From: Isoetes taiwanensis
Lineage: Eukaryota; Streptophyta; Lycopodiopsida; Isoetales; Isoetaceae
Length of the DNA stretch: 64,000 bases
Direction of reading: 5' to 3'
NCBI GenBank assembly: GCA_021234155.1
Contig: JAJEKV010000134.1
Span: 1,735,328-1,799,327 of the forward strand
The notes beneath the pieces are model-generated. The model was not told the origin of the DNA. It made no database searches and saw nothing but the letters and a program-made list of their open reading frames with translations. A program made the position numbers and the translations under genes. Positions 1-12,489 of the stretch are shown in pieces (position 1 is the first letter of the stretch; each line of letters opens with the position of its first letter).

Positions 1-3000
1 TTTCAATCTCAATACATTAAGGACCGAACTTGGTCTCCAATGGTGGTTTTGCAACAATTTGGGTTCCAATGGTGATATTGCAACTTTGATGCGCTTATAT
101 GATTATTGAATGTTCTAAATTTAGAAGTTTTTAAATCGTATCATTTTATCAATGATCCGAGTCTTTTAAATATAGAAGTTTAAATATAGAATGACTTAGG
201 AGTAGGAATTAACAACGCATGGTAATTTCCATCGTGTTAAAAGAAGAATGATTCTAGCACCATAAGCTTGGTTCTGAAACTTTTTTAGCCTAAAGCATCA
301 AATTTCCTCCCAGCTTTGAACCTCGTCCGAAGCTACAAAGCTATTCTTCAAAATTGCTTTTAAAACCAAGAAAAACTCCAAGTTGTAGCGTGAAATTTTC
401 CCGCTAATATTTTTTTTACATGTTAATTTTAGAAAGTAATCTATCACATGGGTTTAAACCTCAGATTTCCTAACCAAGACCATAAGTCATCCTACCAAAG
501 ATAATTCATGATAAGACCCTCAAGAAGAAACACAAGCAATTGATCCTAGTTATGACTAACTTGGGCAATCAAATTTAGAGCCTTTACAACTTTAACACTT
601 GCATTGAGCTACAAACAATTAAGGCAATAATACTCTAGCAAAGGGATGGCTCTAGTAGTGGGAGCTCTATAGGAAATGGAGAAGAAGCATAGTCAATGCC
701 TTAATGTCCCATATGCTCTACATCTTTCTTGCACAAAAAGGAGAAATAAAAGAAGACTCCTCTCAAATAGAAGCACTACTGACCATTAAGAAACCGGAGG
801 AGAAGCACACCAATGGTGTAATGTCCTCTCTCGCCCACATCTTGTAGATACCTCCAAAACACTACATAGAAACAAACATTCAACCATTAGGAACAAAATC
901 TCTGACTGTGCAATAGCATAGTATACCCGTGACTTTAAAGCATAGTAGCTCTAAGAGATAATCGAAAAGGTTGGATGAAAAGAAATTTAGAAAAGACATT
1001 ACCTACATGTCTCCTTGGGAGCTAATGATTTCATGTCCTTTTGTCAAGCAAGATTGAAATAGCTTCCGGGCCCAAAGGTGAGATCCCCAAGATTTGTACT
1101 AACCATCACCATCAAGCAAGGGCCTCGTGTCGATGGATGCAATTTCTCCCAATACAGACCATATGATTAAGCAACTCCGAACCAAATTGGTCATTACCAA
1201 AGTAGGCAGCACATGATGGTTCCTATGCTCGCCTCCAATCCTTGCTCCAAAAAGGGGTTGAGCCATCATTCACATTTTGGATCTACAACTTTGACTCAAC
1301 CTTGACATTCCGACTGCCACTGAGAGATAACCTCCAAAGGAGGAAGTCCGCCTTATATCTTGAAAGGAAGCTCTTATCTTGTGAGACCGTGAGGGTGGAA
1401 TAACGCCCCGGCGTAGCTATTGCATTGATGTTGGAGCCCTTTGCTTGAGATTTTAATTGAAGCGCCCGCTTGAGACGGAATTGGCCATTTGTAGCAGATC
1501 GCCAAGGATTTGCAACATCGGATGGCTTTTGGATTTCATTGATACATAAAAATTACTCATATACTCTCTTTAAGCCACCTATAGCTTGTTACGGAGATTA
1601 TAGTTTAAAAATGTAAGGTAGATTCTCCTTGCCATGATTATTACCCAAGAATGTAATGTGTTTCGCATCCGTATTTGAATATCAAAGTACTACAACTGGA
1701 GGAGGATCTATGATAAATGCTCTATAGACTGTACCCTTAGCCAGCAATATGAGCATGCCTAAGAGGGTCCTTTGCTGATCTCGAACTGTAAAATTATATA
1801 TGTAGGATCCGCAAGTTTCAAGCTAGCCGATGAAGCCATGCGCATTTGCGTAACCAACACATAATGCAACGGGGACTATCCAATTTCTTGTTGTAGTCTC
1901 AGATTAAATGTACCGATGAAGCCATGTGCATTTGCGAACCACCACATAATGCAAAGTTGGGCTTTTCAATTTGTTGTTGTGAAGATCTTAATGTAGCATT
2001 GCAGCCCAAATTATATCAAACATCAAGTGTAAAGTAAAGATGAGACAGATACTTCTTTACCTCCAACAAAATATATTTCACCGACTTGGCGATGTCAACC
2101 TACCACAAAATGAGTAGATATTGTTGGCTCAAAAAAGATATCAAAGATCAAACTCTAGCTCCATCTAGCAAGAAATGAAATGCTAATTTTCACATGCAAA
2201 GGAATACCTACTTTGCAAGAAGAGAGTTTGTCGCATTTCATAACTCCCGATAAAAGGAAGGCATGACTCCAAAGAAGGTATATGAAGCTCTAAGATTTGG
2301 CGTAAGAATCTCCAATATATGACTCAAGCATTTCCGCTGCGGAATCCTATATTATAATGTATGCCAATCTATGTCGACGGATTTCCAAAGTAGAAGCTGC
2401 AAGAAGCTGCAATAATATGGTGTTGCAAGAGAAAGGATTTGGTTTCACGACCTAGAATCATGCAGAGTTCCACGTTTGCCATATATTTGCAGAAGAAGGC
2501 TTGACTGCATATTCATAGCCAAGAAAACCATCCGCTCCAAGACACAATCATCTTTTGCTTAATGGTGGCTCCTTTACATTGCTTCCGCATAAACATGAGC
2601 ATACGACCAATTAAAATCTATTAAACAAAACTTTAGAAAAGAATGAGAAACTCGCCCAAAATAATGTGTTTCAAAAAGATAACATTTTTAAAAGAAGGGG
2701 CTTCATAGGAAGAAACTAAACACATCTAAAATGATGTGTTCCGGATCAAAATACTTCACCAAAAACATGATAGGCAATGCAAAATGACATGCTTGAGATT
2801 AAGAACTACAAATAAAAATGCTAAAAATGCCGAGGGGACGCATTACCTCTTTTTTAGCCGAGGTCTTTTTGTCGCCAGCCTAGCCTTCCAACAAAATGTC
2901 AATAGTAGTCACAATGAAGTATCAACAATTCTAGAAACCTACTTCATTCTCGATCCTTAGTGCCATGCTCTTGCATCCATCCATTCATTTGAGGAAGTCA

Positions 3001-3336
3001 GAAAGAAAAGGCTGTTAGGTATCAACGCAAGATGAGCTTGTAAACTTGGGCAAAAAATGAAATGCGGGCGTGAATAGCTCTTCTTTTGCCATCTAATGTA
3101 ATAGCTCTTCTTTTCCCGCACCATGTTTGAAGAACGCGAAGCTGGAGAATGGCGAGAAAAAAAAACAAACACTTGAGGACACTTAAAAAAACTGCAAGCA
3201 GCTCTGTGGTTTCTCGCTTCCTTCTGAATCGAGAGTTCTCCCCGTCCTTTTTTCTGATACGAAATGTGTAGGCTAGAGATAGAGAGTAGGAGGCGCCCAA
3301 CACCCATTCCAAGAAAAAAGACCATAAAGGGTTAGA

Positions 3337-3372
3337 GGGAACGCCGCATGCGTCTGCACATGCGGCGTTCCC
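3337..3372. repeat. Perfect 14 bp stem hairpin
   Basis: GGGAACGCCGCATG pairs perfectly with CATGCGGCGTTCCC across an 8 nt loop. The counterpart in the second repeat copy (about 8160-8197) is damaged, with right-arm bases missing. A 3'-end processing structure or a foldback element remnant are both possible. Confidence 0.8.
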
Positions 3373-3968
3373 GGCACGGTTACCAACACGCTCCCATTTT
3401 AATAAAGAAGATTTTCTTTACTGAAAGGTAATATATAAGTGTGTCATATGCATGGTGTCAGCTCCAACAAATTTACTTAGAATAGAAAATGCACAATTTA
3501 CCTCATTTTCGTTTTCAACTTCTTTCTCCTCTTGTTCATTTACTTTGGCAATGTATGCTACTAGGCCTCCTTCCTCCTCGACTTTTGTTTACATAATTCT
3601 TTCCTCCGCCGCAATTTCTTTTCTTTTTCTCTACTATATTCCTTTGGAGATGAGCATTTTGTCGCTACATCACCCCTTCCTCCACGCTTTTTTTTTTTTG
3701 AAGGACGACAAACTCTTATTCAATAATCCAAAAGTGTACACACATAACTACTTGAGACAAATAAAATCTCAAAGACAAAGATAATCCATCGAAAAGTGCA
3801 CCACTGTCCATGCATAAGATAAGATACGAAATATTCCTCAAAAGTCAAACATTTTCTCTCGGAGCAACCCGATATAGATAGGATATGTAGGTGTCTACTA
3901 GACTTGAAAGTAGAAACAATTCCCTTGCTTCCCCCTAGCATATAACACCAAGAGCTTCCCTCCCCTCC

Positions 3969-3995
3969 TCCCTTTTTTTTTTTTTTTTTTTTTTT
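3969..3995. repeat. Poly-T tract
   Basis: A run of about 26 T bases near the 3' limit of repeat copy A; the second copy has a much shorter run at about 8788-8800. It could be the poly-A end of a minus-strand retroposon or a simple homopolymer. Confidence 0.7.
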
Positions 3996-4044
3996 GCTTT
4001 TTAATGCTCACTTAACCGAGAAAAACGCCGATGAGAAGTCATGA

Positions 4045-4797
4045 TATAGACGTAATGGAGTATGAATTATGAAGGATTTATGGTTTAGAGATGCCGAGTA
4101 TTACCCTAACACATGGAATGGGTAAAAGTAATGGAAAGCATGGAGTGAACTTACGCCAGAGGGGCGATAGAGAAAATTAGTTTAGGGTTGGAATGCCTTT
4201 TAATTCCTTGTGTCTTTTGAATTTTCTAATTCCTAAATTCTCATTGATAAAACAAAAAATCTTGAAGAGTGGATACATTCTTCACGCACGATCAATTGCA
4301 TAAAAGAAATATTATATTTAGGCTTCCTAAAAGTATTGTAATATTTGTCCAACACGATTATGATGGCTTGAAAGTAAGGCCAATATTTCTAAGAGCAAGC
4401 AATTGATTCCATTTTTCCACATAGGTTGCTACAAAACATGTTTGTTAACTATGCTTGATTTATTACATTAACAAAAGGTGCACTTGAGATCATTGTTGTC
4501 TTATATAATAAACATTGACAATAATTGTCTATGGTCATTGCCTTCAATTGAAAATTGCAACCGCAATGCATTTGGGATCTTTCATATACACTTAAGGCCA
4601 TGATGAAAACCTCGCTCTAAGATGGACTTTCAAGCAAATGAGCAATAATTACAATTTATATTATTCTACAATGGTTCTACATACGGCTACTTATTGAAAT
4701 CCTTTCATAGCTTCGAAATGCATTGATAGTTGGCTAAACAATACCGCTCTTGCTAAACACCCAACAATTAACATGAATGGTTTTTTGGACTTTGGAT
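4045..4797. other. Spacer between repeat copies, no gene seen
   Basis: AT-rich sequence between the two long direct repeats. I see no coding region, structured RNA or terminal repeat. It starts where copy A stops matching copy B, just after the words GATGAGAAGTC. Confidence 0.6.
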
Positions 4798-7700
4798 TTT
4801 CAATCTCAATACATTAAGGACCGTAACTTGGTCTCCAATGGTGGTTTTGCAACAATTTGGGTTCCAATGGTGATATTGCAACTTTGATGCGCTTATATGA
4901 TTATTGAATGTTCTAAATTTAGAAGTTTTTAAATCGTATCATTTTATCAATGATCCGAGTCTTTTAAATATAGAAGTTTAAATATAGAATGACTTAGGAG
5001 TAGGAATTAACAACGCATGGTAATTTCCATCGTGTTAAAAGAAGAATGATTCTAGCACCATAAGCTTGGTTCGGGAAACTTTTTAGCCTAAAAGCATCAA
5101 ATTTCCTAGCTTTTGAACCCGTCCTAAGCAAGCTACAAAGCTATTCTTCAAAATTGCCTGAAAAAACCAAGAAAAACTCCAAGTTGTAGCGTGGAAATTT
5201 TCCTCGCTAATATTTTTCTTACATGTTAATTTTAGAAAGTAATCGGGACACATGGGTTTAAACCCCAGATTTCCAACCAAGACCATAAGTCATCCTACCA
5301 AAGATAATTCATGATAAGACCCTCAAGAAGAAACACACAAGCATTGATCCTAGTTATGACTAACTTGGGCACTGAAATTTAGAGCCTTTACAACTTTAAC
5401 AGACTTGCATTGGAGCTACAAACAATTAAGGCAATAATACTCTAGCAGTGGATGGCTCTAGTAGTGGGAGCTCTATAGGGAAATGGAGAAGAAGCATAGT
5501 CAATGCCTTAATGTCCCATATGCTCTACATCTTTCTTGCACAAAAGGAGAAATAAAAGAAGACTCCTCTCAAATAGAAGCACTACCAGTTCATTAAGAAA
5601 CTGGAGGAGAAGCACAGTCAATGGTGTAATGTCCTCTCTGCTCCACATCTTGTAGATACCTCCAAAACACTACATAGAAACAAACATTCAACCATTAGGA
5701 ACAAAATCTCTGACCAGGCAATAGCATAGTATACTCCAGACTTTAAAGCATAGTAGCTCTAAGAGATAATCAGAAAGGTTGGATGAAAAGAAATTTAGAA
5801 AAGACATTACCTACATGTCTCCTTGGGAGCTAATGATTTCATGTCCTTTTGTCAGCGCAGCATTGAAATAGCTCAGTTCCAGTGTGAGATCCCTGCAGTA
5901 TTTGTACTAACCATCACCATCAGTGCGGCCTCAGGTCGATGGATGCAATTTCTCCCAATACAGCCATATGATTAAGCAACTCCGAACCAAATTGGTCATT
6001 ACCAAAGTAGGCAGCACAGGGATGGTTCCTATGCTCTGCTCCAATCCTTGCTCCAAAAGGGGTTGAGCCATCATTCACATTTTGGATCTACAACTTTGAC
6101 TCAACCTTGACATTCTGACTCTGCTTACCTGAGAGATAACCTCCAAAGGAGGAAGTCTGTCTTATATCTTGAAAGGAAGCTCTTATCTTGTGAGACTGTG
6201 AGGGTGGAATAACGTCCGTCAGAAGCTATTGCATTGATGTTGGAGCGCCCTTTGCTTGAGACGGAATTGAAGCCCTCGCTTGAGACGGAATTGGCCATTT
6301 GTAGCAGATCTGCCAAGGATTTGCAACATCGGATGGCTTTTGGATTTCATTGATACATAAAAAATTACTCATATACTCTCTTTAAGCCACCTATAGCTTG
6401 TTACGGAGATTATAGTTTAAAAAATGTAAGGTAGATTCTCCCTTGCCATGATTATTACCCAAAGAATGTATGTGTTCTCGCATCCGTATTGAATATCAAA
6501 GTACTACAAATCGAGGAGGATCTATGATAAATGTTTATAGACTTGCACCCTTAGCCGGGCAATATGAGCATGCTTAAGAGGGTCCTTGCTGATCTCGAAC
6601 CAGTAAAATTATATATGTGGGATCCGTAAGTTTCAAGCTAGCCGATGAAGCCATGCGCATTTTGCGAACCAACACATAATGCAACGTGGGACTATCCAAT
6701 TTCTCTTGTTGTAGTCTCAGATTGCGGCGGCCGATGAAGCCATGTGCATTTGCAGAACCACCACATAATGCAAAGTTGGGCTTTTCAATTTGTTGTTGTG
6801 AAGATCTTAATGTAGCATTGCAGCCCAAATTATATCAAACATCAAGTGTAAAAGTAAAGATGAGACAGACATTTCTTTACCTCCAACAAAATATATTTCA
6901 CCGACTTGGCGATGTCAACCTACCACAAAATGAGTAGATATTGTTGGCTCGTGGCAAAAAGATATCAAAGATCAAACTCTAGCTCCATCTAGCAAGAAAT
7001 GAAATGCTAATTTTCACATGCAAAGGAATACCTACTTTGCAAGAAGAGAGTTTGCTGCATTTCATAACTCGCCATAAAAAGGAAGGCATGACTCCAGCAG
7101 TGTATATGAAGCTCTAAGATTTGGCAGAAGAATCTCCAATATATGACGGCATTTCGTTCTTTGGAATCCTATATTATAATGTATGCCAATCTATGTCGAC
7201 GGATTTCCAAAGTAGAAGCTGCAAGAAGCCGCAATAATATGGTGTTGCAAGAGAAAAGGATTTGGTTTCACGACCTAGAATCATGCGAGAAGTTCCACGT
7301 TTGCCATATATTTGCGTAAGAAGGCTTTTGATCAGTACCATAGCCAAGAAAACCATCCGCCTAAGACACAATCATCTTTTGCTTCACGGGTGGCTCCTTT
7401 ACATTGCTTCGATAAACATGAGCATATCAATTTAATTAAAATCTATTAAACAAAACTTTAGAAAAGAATGAGAACCGCCCAAAATAATGTGTTTCAAAAG
7501 ATAACATTTTTAAAAGAAGGGGCTTCATAGGAAGAAACTAAACACATCTAAAATGATGTGTTCGGATCAAAAATACTTCACCAAAAACATGATAGGCAAT
7601 GCAAAATGACATGCTTGAGATTAAGAACTACAAATAAAAATGCTAAAAATGCCGGAGGGGACGTTGTTACCTGCTTTTTAGTCGAGGTCTTTTGTCGCCG

Positions 7701-8850
7701 CCTAGCCTTCCAACAAAATGTCAATAGTAGTCACAATGAAGTATCAACAATTCTAGAAACCTACTTCATTCTCGATCCTTAGTGCCATGCTCTTGCATCC
7801 ATCCATTCATTTGAGGAAGTTTGGAAAGAAAAGGTCATTAGGTATCACCGCAAGATGAGCTTCGTAAACTTGGGCAAAAATGAAATGCGGCGCTGAATAA
7901 TAGCTCTTCTTTTGCCATCTAACAGAATAGCTCTTCTTTTCCGCACCATGTTTGAAGAACGCTGGAGAATGGCGAAAAAAAAAAAACAAACACTTGAGGA
8001 CACTTTAAAACTCGCAGCGTTTCTGTGGTTTTCGCTTCCTTTCAGATCGAGAGTTCTCCCGAGTTCTCCCTTTTTTTCTCGATACGGAAATGTGTAGGCT
8101 AGAGATAGAGAGTAGGAGGCGTACCAACACCCATTCCGAAAAAGACCCGAGCAGTGTCGGAGGGAACGCCGCATCGTCTCAAGACACATGCGTTCCCCAA
8201 GACGGTTACCAACACGCCCCCATTTTAATAAAGAAGATTTTCTTTTTATCGAAAGGTAATATATAAGTGTGTCATATGCATGGTGTCACTCCAACAAATT
8301 TATTTAGAATAGAAAATGCACAATTTACCTCATTTTCGTTTTCAACTTCTTTTTCTCCTCTTGTTCATTTATTTTGGCAATGTATGCTACTAGGCCTCCT
8401 TCCTCCTCGACTTTTGTTTACATAATTCTTTCCTCTCGTTTCTTTTCTTTTTCTCTACTATATTCCTTTGAGATGAGCATTTTGTCGCTACATCACCCCT
8501 TCCTCCACAGTTTTTTTTTTGAAGGACGACAAACTCTTATTCAATAATCCAAAAGTGTACACACAATAACTAGAGACAAATAAAATCTCAAGACAAAGAT
8601 AATCCACCGAAAAGTACCACCGTCCATGCATAAGATAAGATACGAAATATTCCTCAAAAGTCAAACATTTTCTCAGAGCAACCCGATATAGATAGGATAT
8701 GTAGGTGTCTACTAGACTTGAAAGTAGAAACAATTCCCCTGCTCCCCTAGCATATAACACCTCAGTAGCTTTCCCCAAGACCCTCCCCCTTTTTTTTTTT
8801 TTAATGCTCTTTTACTACTTAACCGAGAAAACGCCGATGAGAAGTCGATG
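4798..8850. repeat. Direct repeat, copy B (non-coding, ~4 kb)
   Basis: Second copy of the 1-4044 repeat in the same orientation, offset by about 4.80-4.82 kb as indels accumulate. Order and content are colinear with copy A, including the hairpin, the pyrimidine tract and the inverted poly-T segment. It continues past the point where copy A ends, into a block duplicated again at 9128. No gene recognised. Confidence 0.85.
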
Positions 8851-9295
8851 AAGAACTAGCAAGAAATAACGATCCCCAAACCAACTGTGAGTTCCGAAAA
8901 TGCATGCAATGCATGCATGCATGGAAGAGATGCATGTCGCCCTATTTGAGAATATCGATCCGATGGCTCTGGATCAATGGCATTCTCAATTAGGGCTCAC
9001 ATGAAAACGCATAAAAAGCTCCCCGACAAAAAGAGAACTTCCTTATCAAAACAAGATCGAGGCCAAGGTCAAAGAATGATGGCCAAAAAAAAAAAGATAA
9101 GATCGGGAAGAACATGCCACAACATGGAAATAGACGAGAAAACGCCGATGAGAAATCGATGAAGAACCAACAAGAAATAGCGATCTCCAAACAAACCCAG
9201 AGCCTAGAAAATGTATGCAATGCATGCATCCATGGAAGAGATACATGCTCACTTTATTACCATTCGATAGCCTGGATCGATGGCATTACTAGGTG
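8824..9295. repeat. Nested direct duplication of ~165 bp
   Basis: The block at about 8824-8985 is repeated at about 9128-9290. Both start with a GAGAAAACGCCGATGAGAA word, both carry alternating TGCATGCA (RY-type) sequence and GGAAGAGAT, and both end near GGATC-ATGGCATT. The ~140 bp between the copies is unrelated and purine-rich. Confidence 0.8.
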
Positions 9296-9299
9296 GTGG

Positions 9300-11850
9300 T
9301 AATGATGTCATGCCATAATTAGTCTACGCCAATCTATCCAAATGGCGCATCATGTAGTATTAGAACCGGGGGAGTATAAAATAGGGCATTTTAACAAATA
9401 CAAAAATAAGTTATTTTGACAAATATACAAAAATGTAGGGGCTTTTTAGCAACAGCATAACCCATGTGAGTGAACTTATCAAAATGCCTAGCCTACACTA
9501 CTTATCGTTCCTAATCGCTCCTCACTACCCATCCTAATTGCTTTTTTTTGGGAATCACACAAAACAAGGACCGCTCATTCAACCATTAAATCCTAGAGAA
9601 TTTAACCGCCGCATACCGGGCGTAAGCGGGAGGGAAATTGAGCAAGAGAAGAGAAGCAAGAGACTTCGACGGGCGATCCAATCCCTCGATCCAACCTAAG
9701 AAAGAAAGATCACGAAAGAGAAACTTTGTAATCCCAACTCATGACCCAGCCCATGCAAGGCAAAAAACAGTCGGAAAGAGGAAGCAAAGAAGAAGATCGA
9801 TGCTAAACATGCAAAGCCCTTATGAACAACTTCTCAAACTTTGGAGCGTAGCACCCACATGCATTTGATGAGGAAATCAAGTCGGCTCAAGATTCATAAC
9901 AATAAAATACAAAGAAATTTAAAGCAATACCCAACATAGCGTAAAGTGGAAGCATGAAGTAAGAAATTGAAAAGATAGTTGTCCCATCCTCCGCTCAACA
10001 CCATCGGTTAATTTTCTCGCCAGCAGAGCCCAATCCCCCACAAATCCAAAATGGAGGCAAGACTCATCGTAAAAAGACCTGAATTCGAGCCAGGCCCGGC
10101 CCATCGACCAATTCCGGCCAGGCAGAGCCCCCGCCCAGCCCAATCCGCCCCCGTATCGTAGTTCTATTTTGGGTTGCCTTCACATGGAGCCGTGAGATGA
10201 AGACCATTGTAAAAAAAAACCTGAATCCAACGGCCCACCGTTTTTTCACCTAAAAAAACCAACGAACCCACTCCGTATCCGATCATTGGGGAACCTACTT
10301 ATCCAGGTGTCTAAAAAAGTGACAATGTTGTTCTACCGTTAGATTTTGATCTGGAGAAACAGATGGGCTTGAAAAAACTTCTCATGCCTTTTCAAAACGT
10401 CGTGCCATTCATCCGACTTGTAGAAAAGCGTGCCATTGCTTCCAGAATAATGCCATTGCTTCCAGAATAAGAGATTTGCCTATGCTCATCCGACTTCTAG
10501 AAGAACTTCGAAACTGGAAAGGGCGAATGTGTCTGCTGGTGAAGGTATGGCCTATTCTCTTGGAATTTAACAAGAAAGAAAAGATGTTGACATAGCAGTA
10601 GCAACCTGTAGACCTCGGTTGCATGATTATTGCGGATAGCACAAATAGCTTCATTTATTACTGCCATTTGCATTTCCGATTCTCATTTTAGTATAAACGA
10701 ACATTCTGTTTATTCTCATTTTAGCCAGAGTTTGCTGTGTAATCTGTTCATTCGATGTTTAGATGTAATTTCGTCAGTTCTAGCTGCAAATACATGTACA
10801 ATGCATTCTTTGGTAGAAATCTCTGCATGACATAATTAATTGTTTTATCTGATGTCAATCTATGGCACAACCACGATTGCATCATATCTGCATAGCCATC
10901 TTCCTTTCTGATTTTCCTCATTTACACAATCTGCCAGTAGCTCTGATCCCCTCATTTTGGACTGAAAGAAGTCAAGTTTGCAGCTGGAGAGAAATTGCCT
11001 ACATTTGCAAGTCTTACTGTGCATGAACATTTGTAGCCTATTACCTGCTGGAGATAAGATATCGACCTGAGGTCATTATGTCTAATCCTGAAACTCTGAA
11101 GAGGAGTTTTCGCTGATTGCTAAAATGTGCAGTGTGATGCCCTGTTGGCTATATTTTTAGTAATAGCTTGTGCTGAAAAATTAGCTAGGTTACTCATATT
11201 TTGCTGCTCCAGGAGAGTGGCTTCAGGAGCTTGGAAATCAGGGTGAAGGTTAATGTTCAGATATTGACTATTTCAAACAGAAATTATTTATGCCTTGGAT
11301 TCTGGTTCTGATTCAATTTAAAACATGAAGCAATTTTATATTGCCTCGAGACTTAATCATGGTGCTAGTTTGGACATAGCCATGGTCTCCTTCAATAGCC
11401 TGCTTCATCCTATGTGTAATTGAAGATCTGAATGTTTTTCAGAGAAAGACCTACTGCCCACTGCTTTTGTAAAAAGCCTTCTAGTGTCCCTTAGACTGAA
11501 ATGGAATTGTATAAGAACTGGCCAGATGGTGAGTGCTTTTTGTGGCAAATAGGTATGCCAATGTTGTTGTAAAGACAATGCTGTAAAAGCTATGAATTAA
11601 AAAAAAAAAAAAAAGAAAGCATCTTATCCCCAACGCACTATGAAGAAGGATATTTTTTTTTAAGACCTTTAAATATAAATGCGGAAGGCCTCTTGGAAAC
11701 CACTCTTGGAAACAAGTGTTGCAGACAAGGTATGCTCCATAGCAAACTTGATTCAGTTGCATTTTTGCTGTCTCATTTATATGCTACCTCTAGTGGTTGG
11801 ATCAGGTTAGAAAGTTTCAGAACCAAGTCTATATACTGGGAATGCAATCA
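9300..11850. other. Gene-poor interval
   Basis: No gene recognised. A small plus-strand frame at 9638-9868 encodes a basic peptide without any family signature. A 20 bp sequence ending TTCCAGAATAA is tandemly duplicated at about 10433-10470. Poly-T-led inverted retroelement ends are plausible at about 9541. Confidence 0.5.
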
Positions 11851-11862
11851 TAGCAGCTGAAA

Positions 11863-12489
11863 CCAAGCATGGAGGCTGTGACCTTGCATTTAAACTATAT
11901 GAGAATGCAGCATGTGGGTATTGATCCAATAATGCTCATTTTTGGCATCTTGAAAGCATACCCTAATAAAGAACATGGAAAGCATATACATCAGCAAATT
12001 GCTGAGACTGTTTTCCACCCTAACACTATGTTAAGGAGTACCCTCGGTTGATATGTATGTTAAATCTAAGAATGAAAATGAAGCATACAGAGTCCTCAAC
12101 TTCCTCAATTTGTTGCAACGGCCGAGTATAAATCCTAACATGTGGCAGCATTACATGAGTGGATTATTTGAAAAGCGTTTACAGTACTCATTTTGACATG
12201 TCTGCTAAATGTGGAAGCCTTGGAGTAGATTTTTCAGAAATACTGGTGATGCAAAATTGCAGGATATGTGCAAGGTCTACGTGTTTTGAAAAGATGCAAA
12301 ATCAGGAGACAAAATATAACATCTGGAAGGCATGTGGTAATATTGGTGCAATAGAATATGGAAAATGCCCCATGGACATGTTTCCGAAAATGGGCTGGAG
12401 TTTACGGTTGCTTTTTATAGGAGCCTTATTAGCATATATGCCAAAAGTTGATACTGGAACCAGCATGCAAAGTCTTTGAGAGCAAGAAA
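11863..12489 (+). pseudogene. Decayed pentatricopeptide-repeat (PPR) gene fragment
   Basis: Conceptual translation in shifting frames gives PPR-like segments: a motif-type helix around 'MRMQHVGIDPIMLIFGILKA' (from 11869), a following 'GKHIHQQIAE' helix, then 'DMYVKSKNENEAYRV' in another frame and 'KACGNIGAIEYGK' further on. These match the repeat spacing of plant PLS-class organelle RNA-editing PPR proteins. Stops and frameshifts separate the pieces, no start codon or C-terminal E/DYW domain is visible, and only about three repeats remain. It is most likely a dead, truncated copy. Sequencing error could explain some breaks but not the loss of the rest of the protein. Confidence 0.6.

Larger units (their letters stand above)
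1..4044. repeat. Direct repeat, copy A (non-coding, ~4 kb)
   Basis: This stretch recurs almost word for word from 4798 to about 8850. Copy A probably begins before the window, because its first base already matches the second copy. It holds no credible gene; the short open frames shared by both copies are broken differently in each. Near its 3' end it has pyrimidine tracts, a hairpin (3337-3372) and a poly-T-led segment at about 3689-3790 that looks like the 3' end of an inverted poly-A retroelement. The copies differ mainly by small indels, many at CAG/CTG/CCG words. It may be part of a larger transposon or a local segmental duplication. Confidence 0.85.

Noticed and set aside
2736-8190. Small ORFs in the two 4 kb repeat copies
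   Set aside because: The same frames are broken at different places in the two copies and show no family motif.
1-8850. LTR retrotransposon reading of the two 4 kb copies
   Set aside because: The spacer is only ~750 bp with no gag/pol, primer-binding site or TG...CA ends seen. 4 kb LTRs around so small an interior are unlikely.
1-8850. RIP-like mutation of the duplicated repeats
   Set aside because: The differences are mostly indels and scrambled words, not directional C-to-T transitions, and RIP is a fungal process.
9638-9868. Basic plus-strand ORF
   Set aside because: Short, Lys/Arg-rich by composition, with no motif; likely chance.
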